This document shows positions 9,049 through 16,000 of a DNA stretch of 46,778 nucleotides, piece after piece (the first letter of the stretch is position 1; the number at the start of each line of letters is the position of its first letter). The position numbers and the translations under genes were made by a program. The notes beneath the pieces are model-generated. The model was not told the origin of the DNA, made no database searches, and was given only the letters and a program-made list of their open reading frames with translations. Origin of the DNA: Opitutaceae bacterium (lineage in GTDB: Bacteria; Verrucomicrobiota; Verrucomicrobiia; Opitutales; Opitutaceae); contig JAUSID010000114.1 in NCBI GenBank assembly GCA_030648295.1, positions 1 to 46,778 on the forward strand, written 5' to 3'.

Positions 9049-9078
9049 TTGACCGCAATTGATTCGTGGGACTATGCA
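9049..9078 (+). promoter_or_regulatory. Weak candidate sigma-70 promoter for TBDR 2
   Basis: TTGACC (9049-9054) and TATGCA (9073-9078) are separated by 18 bp, about 130 bp upstream of the TBDR 2 start. The -35 match is good, the -10 match poor. Confidence 0.22.
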
Positions 9079-9202
9079 TCGGCCGTCACTTGCTCTTTCC
9101 CCAACTGAGTTCACCAGGCGCGCTGTCCCCTCGCGCACCCTTTTCTCACCCCAAGCACTTCCGTCGTGCGGCTGCGTCGCACGGCTTTCCCTTGTCGACC
9201 TA

Positions 9203-9209
9203 CCCCACC
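9203..9209 (+). promoter_or_regulatory. C-rich leader CCCCACC before TBDR 2 start
   Basis: CCCCACC lies one base before the ATG at 9211, where a Shine-Dalgarno sequence would normally be a few bases further upstream. It matches the leaders at 7964-7970 and 29281-29289. Confidence 0.4.
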
Positions 9210-9210
9210 C

Positions 9211-12200
9211 ATGAAATCCCGTGTTGAACTAATTTGTCCCATCCGGCTGCTGCGTTGCGCCGCCGCCGCGTTGCTCGGCTTCTTGTGCCTTTGCCCCGCC
9301 GCCTTCAGCCAGCCGGCCGCGGGCCGCATCGCCGGCCGCGTCTTCAACCCCGCTACGCAGGAATATGTCCGCAACGCCGAGGTCGCCGTCGAAGGCACGA
9401 ACCTTGTCACGTTTTCCGGCGATGATGGCTCCTACACCCTGTCCAACGTCCCTGCCGGCGAAGTCGCCGTCGCGGTCACTTACACCGGTTACGATCGGGC
9501 CCGGGCGCAGATCGCGGTCGCGCCCGGCCAGACGGCCACGCGTGACTTCGAGTTGAAGGGTTCGGTCTTCGGCCCGGCGGCGGCCAGGCCGGGCGAGTCG
9601 ATCGTCACGCTCGAGAAATTCGTGGTGTCGAACGAACGCGAGGGCAACGCCAAGGCCATCATGGAACAGCGCGCCGCGCTGAACATGAAGAACGTCGTCT
9701 CCTCGGATAACTTCGGCGATCTCACCGGCGGCAACATCGGCGAATTCATGAAATACCTTCCCGGCGTCGTCATGGACTATGTCGATGCCGACGCGCGTTC
9801 CGTCCGCATCAGCGGCATGGATCCAAAATACGCCGGGGTGAGCGTCGATGGCATGCGGATGGCGAGCGCCGCCTCGGCCTCGTTCTCCGGTTCGACGCGC
9901 CAGTTCGAATTCGAGCAGGCATCGATCACCAGCATCGAGTCGATCGAACTGAACAAGACGCTGACCGCGAGCATGGACGCCGACGCGCCCGCCGGCACCA
10001 TGAACCTGCGGAGCAAAAACGCATTTGATCGCAAAGGCCGCGAAATCACGGCCAGCGCCACGCTGACCGCCAACCCCTACGAGCTCACGCTGCGCCGCAC
10101 GCCGAGCCCCGGCGACGGACATCATCGCAAGATTCGGCCGGGTTTCGTCGTCACGTACGCGGAGTCGTTCCGCCAGCGGTTCGGAATCCAGCTCAGCCTT
10201 TCCCACAACAGCCTGTTCAACGAACAGGGCCGGCTGACGCAGACGATCGACACGGCCAATCCGACGCGCGGACCCGTGATCAACCAGCTGACCTATCAGG
10301 ATAATCCCAAGATCACGACGCGGGCGGCGATCGGATTGAATCTGGATTACAAGATCACGCCGAACCTCGTCGTTTCACTGCGGACCGCCGGCTCGCACTT
10401 CGAGGACGAAATCAATGCCCGAACGATAACGTTCCGCGCCAATAGCGCGCAGATCGATCCCAGTTCGACGCTCACCCATCTGATCGCCAATCCCACGACG
10501 AATGCCAACACGCGGCTCGAGCAAACCATCGGTCACAGCCACAAGTTCAACGACACGATCACGTACACCCCGAAGATCGAGTACAAGCGCTCCGATCTCA
10601 TCCTCACCGCCGGCGGCGGGTATTCACGCAGCAAGACGCACTACGAGGATCGCCGCACCGGGTATTGGGCCTCGACCAACAACCGGATCACCCGGATGAG
10701 CTGGAGCGCGCGACGCAGCAGCCCGACCTCGACCGACTGGGTCTTCACCCAATTGTCCGGACGCGACTGGGGCAATCCCGCGAGCTACAACCGGGACGAC
10801 GCGAACGCGAACAACATCGGGTCGGCCGAACGCAGCGGGCAGAGCCAGGTCTTCGCCGGCTATTTTGATGCCAAGCAAGTCATCAATCTCGGTCTGCCCA
10901 TCACGGTCGGTGCCGGCGTGAAGACCCGGCTGACGACCTACGCTTTGAAAAAGACAGGCTCCCTGAGGTGGACGTACGTCGGGCCGGCCCGCAACCAACT
11001 CGATCCCAGTACGGTGCTGATCCCGCACACCGAGTCGCGGCTGTATGATCCGAAGCAAGGCGGCAATTTCGCCGACCTGAATCTCCCGATTGCGAACGCG
11101 ACGTCGATGTACGACCTTTACCGAACGAACCCCGAATATTTCGTCGAGAACGAGTTCAACAATTTCAACATCATCAATACGAGCGGACGCGGGGTGAAGG
11201 AGCAGATCGATGCCCGCTACCTGGAGTTCAACACCCGCTGGAACAAATTGCGGCTGAATGCCGGGGTCCGCCACGAGCGCACGCGGACGGTCGGCAAGGT
11301 GTTCGATCTGATTCCGGCGGCGCAGGTGCGCGCGGCCGGTTTCACGCCCAACACGATTCCGTTCCTCGTTTATCAATACGGGAATTTCGAGCGGAGGAAT
11401 CGATACGGCGGTTATGGCAACACGTTTTTCAGCGGCGGCGCGAAATACGCCTTCACGAAAAACCTCACGCTTCAGCTCGCGGCCAGCCAGTCGATCGGCC
11501 GGCCCGATTACAACAACCTCGCCGGCGCGGTGACGGTGAATGAAAACGCGCTGACGGTGCGATTGCCGAACCCGGATCTGAAACCGGAGACGTCGGACAA
11601 ATACTTCGCCAGCCTCCAGTACTACATGGAGCCCGCGGGCACGCTCAGCGTTTCGGCTTATCAGCTGAACGTGGAGAACATGGGCACGACGAACATGGAG
11701 ATCTCCGCCGAGGAAGCCGGCTACGCGGACGAACCGGAGTATGTCGGCTTCACCTTCTTCCAGCCGACGAATCTCGACGGGATTCGGAAAATCAAAGGCG
11801 TGGAGGTGGAGTACAGCCAGCAGCTGGTGTTCCTGCCCGGCTTCGCGCGCGGCTTCAGTGTTTTCGGGTCAATCTCCCGCGCCATCCCGGACACGAAACT
11901 GACGAATATCGTGCCAAAGGCGGCGAACGGCGGCATTCGTTTCAGCAACCACAAGTTCAACCTCCAGCTGCGCTACACGTGGTCGGCCGGGCGGCTCACG
12001 TCGATTTCCACGACGCAGGAGCAATGGCAATACGAGCGGCTGATGTTCGATCTGAGCGGTGGCTACAAATTCAACCAGCGGTACGAGCTCACCCTCGGTG
12101 GCCGCAACATCCTGAACTCTCCCATCCGCGGGTTCGTCAACGAACCCGGGCTGCTGCGCAACAATCAGTTTTACGGCGCAGTGTGGACCGTCGGTGTCCG

Positions 12201-12213
12201 CGGCCGGTTCTGA
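9211..12213 (+). CDS. TonB-dependent receptor 2 (carboxypeptidase-regulatory-like N-domain)
   Basis: Outer-membrane TonB-dependent transporter of 1000 residues. The frame is open from 9166, but MKSRVELICP at 9211 starts a proper signal peptide (hydrophobic core AAAALLGFLCL, cleavage near FSQ) and carries the shared CCCCACC leader. The order is: a carboxypeptidase-regulatory-like domain (GRIAGRVFNP to about residue 115, with SNVPAGEVAV), a TonB-box-like segment (LEKFVVSNEREGNAKAI, about 137-153), a plug with RISGMDPKYAGVSVDG, and the barrel ending in GVRGRF. It resembles the TonB-Xanth-Caul type used for complex carbohydrates; the ligand is unknown. The nearest plus-strand neighbour is far away, so it is probably monocistronic. 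A 75-bp inverted repeat lies 62 bp after the stop. Confidence 0.95.
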   Translation: MKSRVELICPIRLLRCAAAALLGFLCLCPAAFSQPAAGRIAGRVFNPATQEYVRNAEVAVEGTNLVTFSGDDGSYTLSNVPAGEVAVAVTYTGYDRARAQIAVAPGQTATRDFELKGSVFGPAAARPGESIVTLEKFVVSNEREGNAKAIMEQRAALNMKNVVSSDNFGDLTGGNIGEFMKYLPGVVMDYVDADARSVRISGMDPKYAGVSVDGMRMASAASASFSGSTRQFEFEQASITSIESIELNKTLTASMDADAPAGTMNLRSKNAFDRKGREITASATLTANPYELTLRRTPSPGDGHHRKIRPGFVVTYAESFRQRFGIQLSLSHNSLFNEQGRLTQTIDTANPTRGPVINQLTYQDNPKITTRAAIGLNLDYKITPNLVVSLRTAGSHFEDEINARTITFRANSAQIDPSSTLTHLIANPTTNANTRLEQTIGHSHKFNDTITYTPKIEYKRSDLILTAGGGYSRSKTHYEDRRTGYWASTNNRITRMSWSARRSSPTSTDWVFTQLSGRDWGNPASYNRDDANANNIGSAERSGQSQVFAGYFDAKQVINLGLPITVGAGVKTRLTTYALKKTGSLRWTYVGPARNQLDPSTVLIPHTESRLYDPKQGGNFADLNLPIANATSMYDLYRTNPEYFVENEFNNFNIINTSGRGVKEQIDARYLEFNTRWNKLRLNAGVRHERTRTVGKVFDLIPAAQVRAAGFTPNTIPFLVYQYGNFERRNRYGGYGNTFFSGGAKYAFTKNLTLQLAASQSIGRPDYNNLAGAVTVNENALTVRLPNPDLKPETSDKYFASLQYYMEPAGTLSVSAYQLNVENMGTTNMEISAEEAGYADEPEYVGFTFFQPTNLDGIRKIKGVEVEYSQQLVFLPGFARGFSVFGSISRAIPDTKLTNIVPKAANGGIRFSNHKFNLQLRYTWSAGRLTSISTTQEQWQYERLMFDLSGGYKFNQRYELTLGGRNILNSPIRGFVNEPGLLRNNQFYGAVWTVGVRGRF

Positions 12214-12275
12214 TCGACTCACGCGCACCGCGTCGAACGAACACATCCCGGCGTTTCCCTCGACGTGCATTCACT

Positions 12276-12350
12276 GGAGACGCGGCGCCCTCGCCGCGTC
12301 TGACTGCAAGACGTTGTGCTTACGGCCGCGGCGGGGGCGCCGCGGCTCCA
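12276..12350. repeat. 75-bp REP-like inverted repeat with two nested hairpins
   Basis: The outer arms (12276-12290 and 12336-12350) match at 14 of 15 positions. Each side folds on its own: AGACGCGGCG/CGCCGCGTCT (12278-12301, loop of four) and GCCGCGGCG/CGCCGCGGC (12325-12346, loop of four). It sits between the convergent stops of TBDR 2 and the SRPBCC gene. Same overall size as the element at 23979-24053. May terminate transcription from both sides. Confidence 0.65.
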
Positions 12351-12408
12351 TTTACAGGTTAGTGGTACAACCCGCGCGTTGGGGTCAACGCGCTCCCATT
12401 CGACGATC

Positions 12409-12429
12409 GTTGCGACACGACGTCGCAAC
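12409..12429. repeat. Hairpin GTTGCGAC/GTCGCAAC
   Basis: An 8-bp perfect stem with a 5-base loop, followed by CTAC. The CGCAACCTAC end matches the arm of the inverted repeat at 13366-13436, so both belong to one family. It lies between array C and the 75-bp repeat. Confidence 0.5.
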
Positions 12430-12439
12430 CTACACCCCC

Positions 12440-12481
12440 TCATTCCCTTATTCCCTTTTCCCTCCCTCCCTCTCTCCCTTC
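12440..12481. repeat. Repeat array C overlapping the end of the SRPBCC gene
   Basis: CATTCCCTTATTCCC and CCCTCCCTCCCTC units on the plus strand; on the minus-strand transcript there are seven G-runs of three or more with loops of 1-5 bases, a strong G-quadruplex pattern. The last codons and TAA stop (12448-12450) of the SRPBCC gene are formed by the array. Confidence 0.75.
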
Positions 12482-12966
12482 ACCTGCTTTTCCAGAAACG
12501 CTTGAAGCCGATCGAAATTCTGCTCGTTCGCTTCGACGATGAAATTCCTCAACTTCGCGTTGTCGGCGTGCGGATCGAACGCCATCCGCCAGGTTAATTT
12601 CGTCCCCTCGGGGACGTCGTCATAGGTCATCGTCATCGTGAACCGGTGCATGGGTCCGAGGTGCTCGAACACAATCCGCTCAGGCGGTGCCACCTCGATG
12701 AACCGTTTCACGTTGTTATAGGTCGCGCCGTCCGGCCCGTGCATCGTGAACCGCCAGGCACCGCCGGGACGCAGATCGAATTCGTGAAACGTGTTCGTGA
12801 ATCCCTTCGGTCCCCACCAGTGCGGCAGGTGCTGCGGGTTGGCAAAGGCATCGAATACGGTCGGTCGCGGCGCCTTGAAGATGCGGGAACTCAGCACCTC
12901 CATGCCGGCCGGCACCGTCGATGGGGAGTTCGGCGCCGTCATGTGTGGGTCACGGTTTGGGTTCAT
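12448..12966 (-). CDS. SRPBCC / AHSA1-like domain protein
   Basis: Small soluble protein of 172 residues with the helix-grip fold of the SRPBCC superfamily, in the branch resembling the Aha1 C-terminal domain. Seen directly: RIFKAPRPTVFDAFANP (start of the first strand and helix), HWWGPKGFTNT, GGAWRFTMHGPDG and the final helix NEQNFDRLQAFLEKQV. Members bind hydrophobic ligands or have no known activity; no substrate can be assigned. ATG at 12966 is used; Met9 (12942) is an alternative. The C-terminus (KGEREGGKRE) is encoded by repeat array C and falls outside the domain, suggesting that the array has extended or replaced the original end. A small lipoprotein-like gene lies 94 bp upstream on the same strand. 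Confidence 0.88.
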   Translation of the reverse strand: MNPNRDPHMTAPNSPSTVPAGMEVLSSRIFKAPRPTVFDAFANPQHLPHWWGPKGFTNTFHEFDLRPGGAWRFTMHGPDGATYNNVKRFIEVAPPERIVFEHLGPMHRFTMTMTYDDVPEGTKLTWRMAFDPHADNAKLRNFIVEANEQNFDRLQAFLEKQVKGEREGGKRE

Positions 12967-13060
12967 GGGAAATCCGGAGAATCGAACTGGTGGGTGAGCT
13001 CACGATAGCACACTTCGAAACGATTGCCGGGAGAATGGCGTGAGCCGTGTTTTCATTCCG

Positions 13061-13303
13061 TCAGTTCCTCGCATCCTTCCGGGGAGGGAAAACTTCGTTT
13101 CGTTTGCGCCGCTCGTCGTCCGCGGTTCTCGCGCTCGCCGGCCAGTAATAGTTCTCCGCCATCCGGCGCGCCTCCCCCATGTCCCGGGCAGCCCCCGTCC
13201 GGCGAAATTCCTCGGCTTTCTTTTCCACGCTCGCCGACTGACAGGAAATTCCGCCCAGTCCGGCTGCAACCATCGCAATCAGGAAGAGCGGCGAAGTCTT
13301 CAT
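13061..13303 (-). CDS. Small secreted or lipoprotein-like protein, unknown function
   Basis: An 80-residue product when started at MKTSPLFLIAMVAAG. It has a short hydrophobic signal followed by GGISC (Cys21), a possible though atypical lipobox. The mature part is charged and helical (KKAEEFRRTG, RRMAENYYWP, DDERRKRNE). No family is recognised. The frame extends upstream to 13402 through the inverted repeat at 13366-13436, so the internal Met is the better start. It may be cotranscribed with the SRPBCC gene 94 bp downstream. Coding status is probable rather than certain; the signal-like N-terminus is the main support. Confidence 0.5.
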   Translation of the reverse strand: MKTSPLFLIAMVAAGLGGISCQSASVEKKAEEFRRTGAARDMGEARRMAENYYWPASARTADDERRKRNEVFPPRKDARN

Positions 13304-13365
13304 GGCGGAGCAGTCTGACAATTCAAACGCGGAGACCAACATCTTTCCCGTAACGAAATCCGGCG

Positions 13366-13436
13366 GTAGGTTGCGACCTCGTGGCGCAATGACGACTTGC
13401 ATTCCGACGTGGTTGCGCGGCGAGCGCGCAACCTAC
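13366..13436. repeat. 71-bp inverted repeat (GTAGGTTGCG family)
   Basis: Arms GTAGGTTGCG (13366-13375) and CGCAACCTAC (13427-13436) are perfectly complementary. It lies directly beside array D, between the divergent lipoprotein-like gene and sulfatase 3. Related to the hairpin at 12409-12429. Confidence 0.6.
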
Positions 13437-13459
13437 AACTGCGCGCGCAGCGAATAGCC

Positions 13460-13611
13460 CCTGGCTTCTGGCCTCTGACGTCTGACCTCTGACGTCTGAC
13501 CTCTGACGTCTGACGTCTGACCTCTGACCTCTGACGTCTGACGTCTGACGTCTGGCCTCTGACATCTGGCCTCTGGCTTCTGGCTTCTGACATCTGGCGT
13601 CTGGCATTCGG
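13460..13611. repeat. Heptamer array D (TCTGACG/TCTGACC type)
   Basis: About 21 consecutive 7-bp units of the type TCTGACG, TCTGACC or TCTGGCY, drifting to CTGGCTT at both ends. All three minus-strand frames are open through it and encode the same repeating heptapeptide (close to RQTSDVR), because 7 and 3 share no factor. It ends about 50 bp before the sulfatase 3 start codon. Confidence 0.9.
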
Positions 13612-13662
13612 CGTCCGCGCCGGCATCCTTCATTCAATCATCCGCATCACACCGTCGTCTTC

Positions 13663-15246
13663 ATGCGCCTTCCCACTTTCTTCATCTGGCTCGTCGTGGC
13701 GGCGCTGCCGGGCAGCGTGACGGCCGCCCCCGCGCGGCAGCCCAATATTGTTCTCATCCTCGCGGATGATTTCGGGGTCGGCGACATTCAGGCGTCGTAC
13801 CCCAACAACAAGATTCCAACTCCGGCCCTGGATCGACTCGTGCGCCAGGGCATGAGTTTCACTGACGCCCACAGTCCATCGGCCGTCTGCACTCCATCAC
13901 GCTACGGCTTGTTGACGGGACGCTACGCGTGGCGCACGCGACTCCAGGAATGGGTGATCGCCGTCTACGAGCCGCCGCTAATCGATGCGAGTCGCACCAC
14001 GCTCCCGGGCTTTCTCCAGCAGCAAGGGTATCACACCGCCTGCATCGGCAAATGGCATCTGGGCTGGGAGTGGCCCGGGCCGCAGCCGAGTCAAATGACC
14101 GAGCAACAGAACAGCCAGAAGCTCCTCGCGTGGGACTTCACCCAGCCGCTGCGTTCCGGGCCGACGCAGCGCGGCTTCAATTATTATTTTGGCCCTGATG
14201 TACCCAACTTTCCACCATTCACCTTCATCGAGAACGATCGCGTCGTGATTCAGCCAACCGCGCGTTACCAGGTCGAGGCGTCGCAAGGCGTCACTCTGCC
14301 GCGTAATTTCGAAGGCAGTCCCATGGCACCCGGCTGGCAGTTCGACGCCATCCTTTCGGAGATCACCCGCCGTGCCTCGCGCCAGATTCGCGAGCTCGCG
14401 AAGGACGGGAAACCTTTCTTCCTCTATTTCGCGCTGACGTCTCCGCACGAACCGGTCTCGCCGTCGAAGGATTTCCGCGGGCGCAGCGGCATCGCGCCGA
14501 TCGCGGACTTCGTGATGGAGACCGACTGGTCCGTCGGCGAAGTCCTCAAAGCGATCGATGAATCGGGCATCGGACCCGACACGCTTGTCATCTTCGCGGC
14601 GGACAACGGGCACTCGCACTACACCGGCTGGGATCACCTGATCGCCGCGGGCCACAAGCCGAGCGGCCCGTATCGGGGGCACAAGGGTGACATCTGGGAG
14701 GGAGGCCACCGCGTGCCGCTCATCCTGCGCTGGCCCGGCCGCGTCGCGGAAAACACCACGAACTCCCAGCTGGTGTGTCTCACGGATGCGTTCGCCACGG
14801 TCGCCGAGCTCGTCGGCACCGGGCTGCCGGCGGCTGGGGCGGAGGATAGCTTCAGCTTTCTGTCGTCAGCCCTAGGCCAAGAGCCGCCATCGGCGCAGCG
14901 CACCACGCTGATCAACCATTCGAACTTCGGCGAGTTCGCGTTTCGCGATGGTCCGTGGAAACTCGTGTTTCGCAATCAGGCCGCGCTCGCCGCGTCCCGC
15001 GGCAAGCCGAGGGTGGCGGAGTTGTACAATCTGGAGACCGACATCGCGGAGAAACGCGACGTGTATGCCGAACATCCGGAAATCGCCCGGCGGATGCGCC
15101 AAGCGCTGGAGCAACTCATCACCCAGGGCGCGAGCCGCCCGCTCTCCGGTGCCGCCAACGACACGACCGTGCGTTTCGACATCACGCAAACGAAACGCTG
15201 GGCGCCGGCGCTGCGCGCAGACCAGGGACCAGGGACTAGGGACTAG
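13663..15246 (+). CDS. Secreted sulfatase (S1 family, sulfatase 3)
   Basis: Predicted sulfate ester hydrolase of 527 residues, arylsulfatase type. A signal peptide occupies about residues 1-22 (cleavage near TAAPA). PNIVLILADDFG holds the metal-binding Asp35-Asp36. CTPSR at 76-80 is the formylglycine signature; HTACIGKWHLGWEW follows at about 125-138. FAADNGHSHY carries further active-site Asp/Asn/His residues, and an FRDGPWKLVF segment lies in the C-terminal subdomain. The last eight residues (DQGPGTRD) and the TAG stop are encoded by four phased GACCAGG/GACTAGG units (array E), so the native end has probably been altered by repeat insertion or expansion. No neighbour is co-oriented closely enough to form an operon. 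Array D lies just upstream. Confidence 0.94.
   Translation: MRLPTFFIWLVVAALPGSVTAAPARQPNIVLILADDFGVGDIQASYPNNKIPTPALDRLVRQGMSFTDAHSPSAVCTPSRYGLLTGRYAWRTRLQEWVIAVYEPPLIDASRTTLPGFLQQQGYHTACIGKWHLGWEWPGPQPSQMTEQQNSQKLLAWDFTQPLRSGPTQRGFNYYFGPDVPNFPPFTFIENDRVVIQPTARYQVEASQGVTLPRNFEGSPMAPGWQFDAILSEITRRASRQIRELAKDGKPFFLYFALTSPHEPVSPSKDFRGRSGIAPIADFVMETDWSVGEVLKAIDESGIGPDTLVIFAADNGHSHYTGWDHLIAAGHKPSGPYRGHKGDIWEGGHRVPLILRWPGRVAENTTNSQLVCLTDAFATVAELVGTGLPAAGAEDSFSFLSSALGQEPPSAQRTTLINHSNFGEFAFRDGPWKLVFRNQAALAASRGKPRVAELYNLETDIAEKRDVYAEHPEIARRMRQALEQLITQGASRPLSGAANDTTVRFDITQTKRWAPALRADQGPGTRD
15220..15246. repeat. Heptamer array E forming the end of sulfatase 3
   Basis: Four phased heptamers: GACCAGG, GACCAGG, GACTAGG, GACTAG. 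The final TAG is the stop codon of sulfatase 3. The sense strand is purine-rich, as in arrays A, B, C, I and J relative to their genes. Confidence 0.75.
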
Positions 15247-15340
15247 CCCGCATTTTTCACAGTCTGCGTGTCATTCGGCGTTCCTTTGTCTTCGGCCATG
15301 ATGTCGGCCATCGCAGCTCTCAAGTACATGCGGGCTTAAA

Positions 15341-15364
15341 GCAAAACCGCCGGAGCGGTTTTGC
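15341..15364. terminator. Candidate bidirectional intrinsic terminator
   Basis: GCAAAACCGC and GCGGTTTTGC form a perfect 10-bp stem around a CGGA loop, 94 bp after the sulfatase 3 stop. The A4 and T4 tracts lie inside the stem, so on either strand a GC core is followed by a U-run. Confidence 0.5.
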
Positions 15365-15511
15365 CAAAGCCGGGAAATGCTCAAGGGCTCCACCGGAGGG
15401 TGTTACCCACGAACAGGCTGTGTTGTTGGCGCAGAGTGGAGGGTGCTAATATCGATTCGATTCGTGCATTCTGCGGGCCAGCAGAACGACGATTTTGAGC
15501 GGCCAATCCTT

Positions 15512-15610
15512 GGGTCACAGAGCGCACAGAGGTAAGACAGGAGGGCACAGAGGAAAATGTCTTCTCTGTGTCCTCGGCTTGAATCTCTGTGGCCTCTGTG
15601 ACTCACGCCC
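15512..15610. repeat. CACAGAG-type imperfect inverted repeat
   Basis: The left half has repeated CACAGAG (GTCACAGAG at 15514-15522, GCACAGAGG twice more). The right half has the complement (CTCTGTGTCC, CTCTGTGGCC, CTCTGTGAC at 15594-15602). The whole forms an imperfect stem of about 45 bp per arm. No gene is inside it. Confidence 0.65.
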
Positions 15611-15615
15611 ATTTC

Positions 15616-15655
15616 CTTTGGTTGCGGCTGCCGCGGTAGGAAATTTCCCGGCTAA
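15616..15655. repeat. Recurring intergenic motif, copy 2
   Basis: CTTTGGTTGCGGCTGC (15616-15631) is identical to 3314-3329 and is followed by GAAATTTCCCGGCTAA (15640-15655), which resembles 8466-8480, 121-136 and 42173-42190. It abuts array F. Confidence 0.55.
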
Positions 15656-15660
15656 GGATT

Positions 15661-15953
15661 AAAGACCAGAGACCAAAGACCACGAGCCACGAAACACGCG
15701 TTCGGAAAATTTGACCTGCTCACAATAACTTTCGCGTTTCAAGGATTCTAGAGACCACGAGTGACGTTTCGGTCTTGAGTTTCGAGTTTCGGGTTTGGTG
15801 ACACTGACCTCTGACCTCTGACCTGTCCTCTGTCCTCTGTCCTCTGCCTCTGGCTTCTGTCCTCTGGCTTCTGGCTTCTGGCTTCTGGCTTCTTCCGCTC
15901 CTCCGCCCCTCCGCCCCTCCGCTCCTCCGCGCCTCCGCTCCTCCGCGCCTCCG
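15661..15953. repeat. Heptamer arrays F1 and F2 upstream of the sigma-TonB gene
   Basis: F1 (15661-15700) has purine-rich AAAGACC/AGAGACC units. F2 (about 15773-15953) changes from GAGTTTC to CTCTGAC, CTGTCCT and TTCTGGC units, then to 8-bp GCTCCTCC/GCCCCTCC units. The two parts are in opposite orientation around a non-repeat centre. F2 ends about 48 bp before the sigma factor start and so would be in its leader or promoter region. Confidence 0.85.
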
Positions 15954-16000
15954 TTTTTTGTGCGATCTCCGCGCCGGCGGGTGCTATGAGATGAACCGCC

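Larger units (their letters stand above)
7971..9202. other. 1.2-kb gene-free divergent region between two TBDRs
   Basis: Open frames here (for example 8392-8823 plus, 8477-8788 minus) have no recognisable domain and low-quality composition, so no gene is called. The region holds a palindrome at 8185-8200, an 11-mer TTGCGCGGTTA repeated at 8191-8201 and 8295-8305, a copy of the AAATTTCCGGGCTAA motif at 8466-8480, and several small hairpins. It should contain the divergent promoters of TBDR 1 and TBDR 2. Confidence 0.5.

Noticed and set aside
13300-13637. Three overlapping minus-strand frames with RQTSDVR repeats
   Set aside because: They are array D read in three frames; no start context and no non-repeat domain. 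Treated as repeat, not gene.
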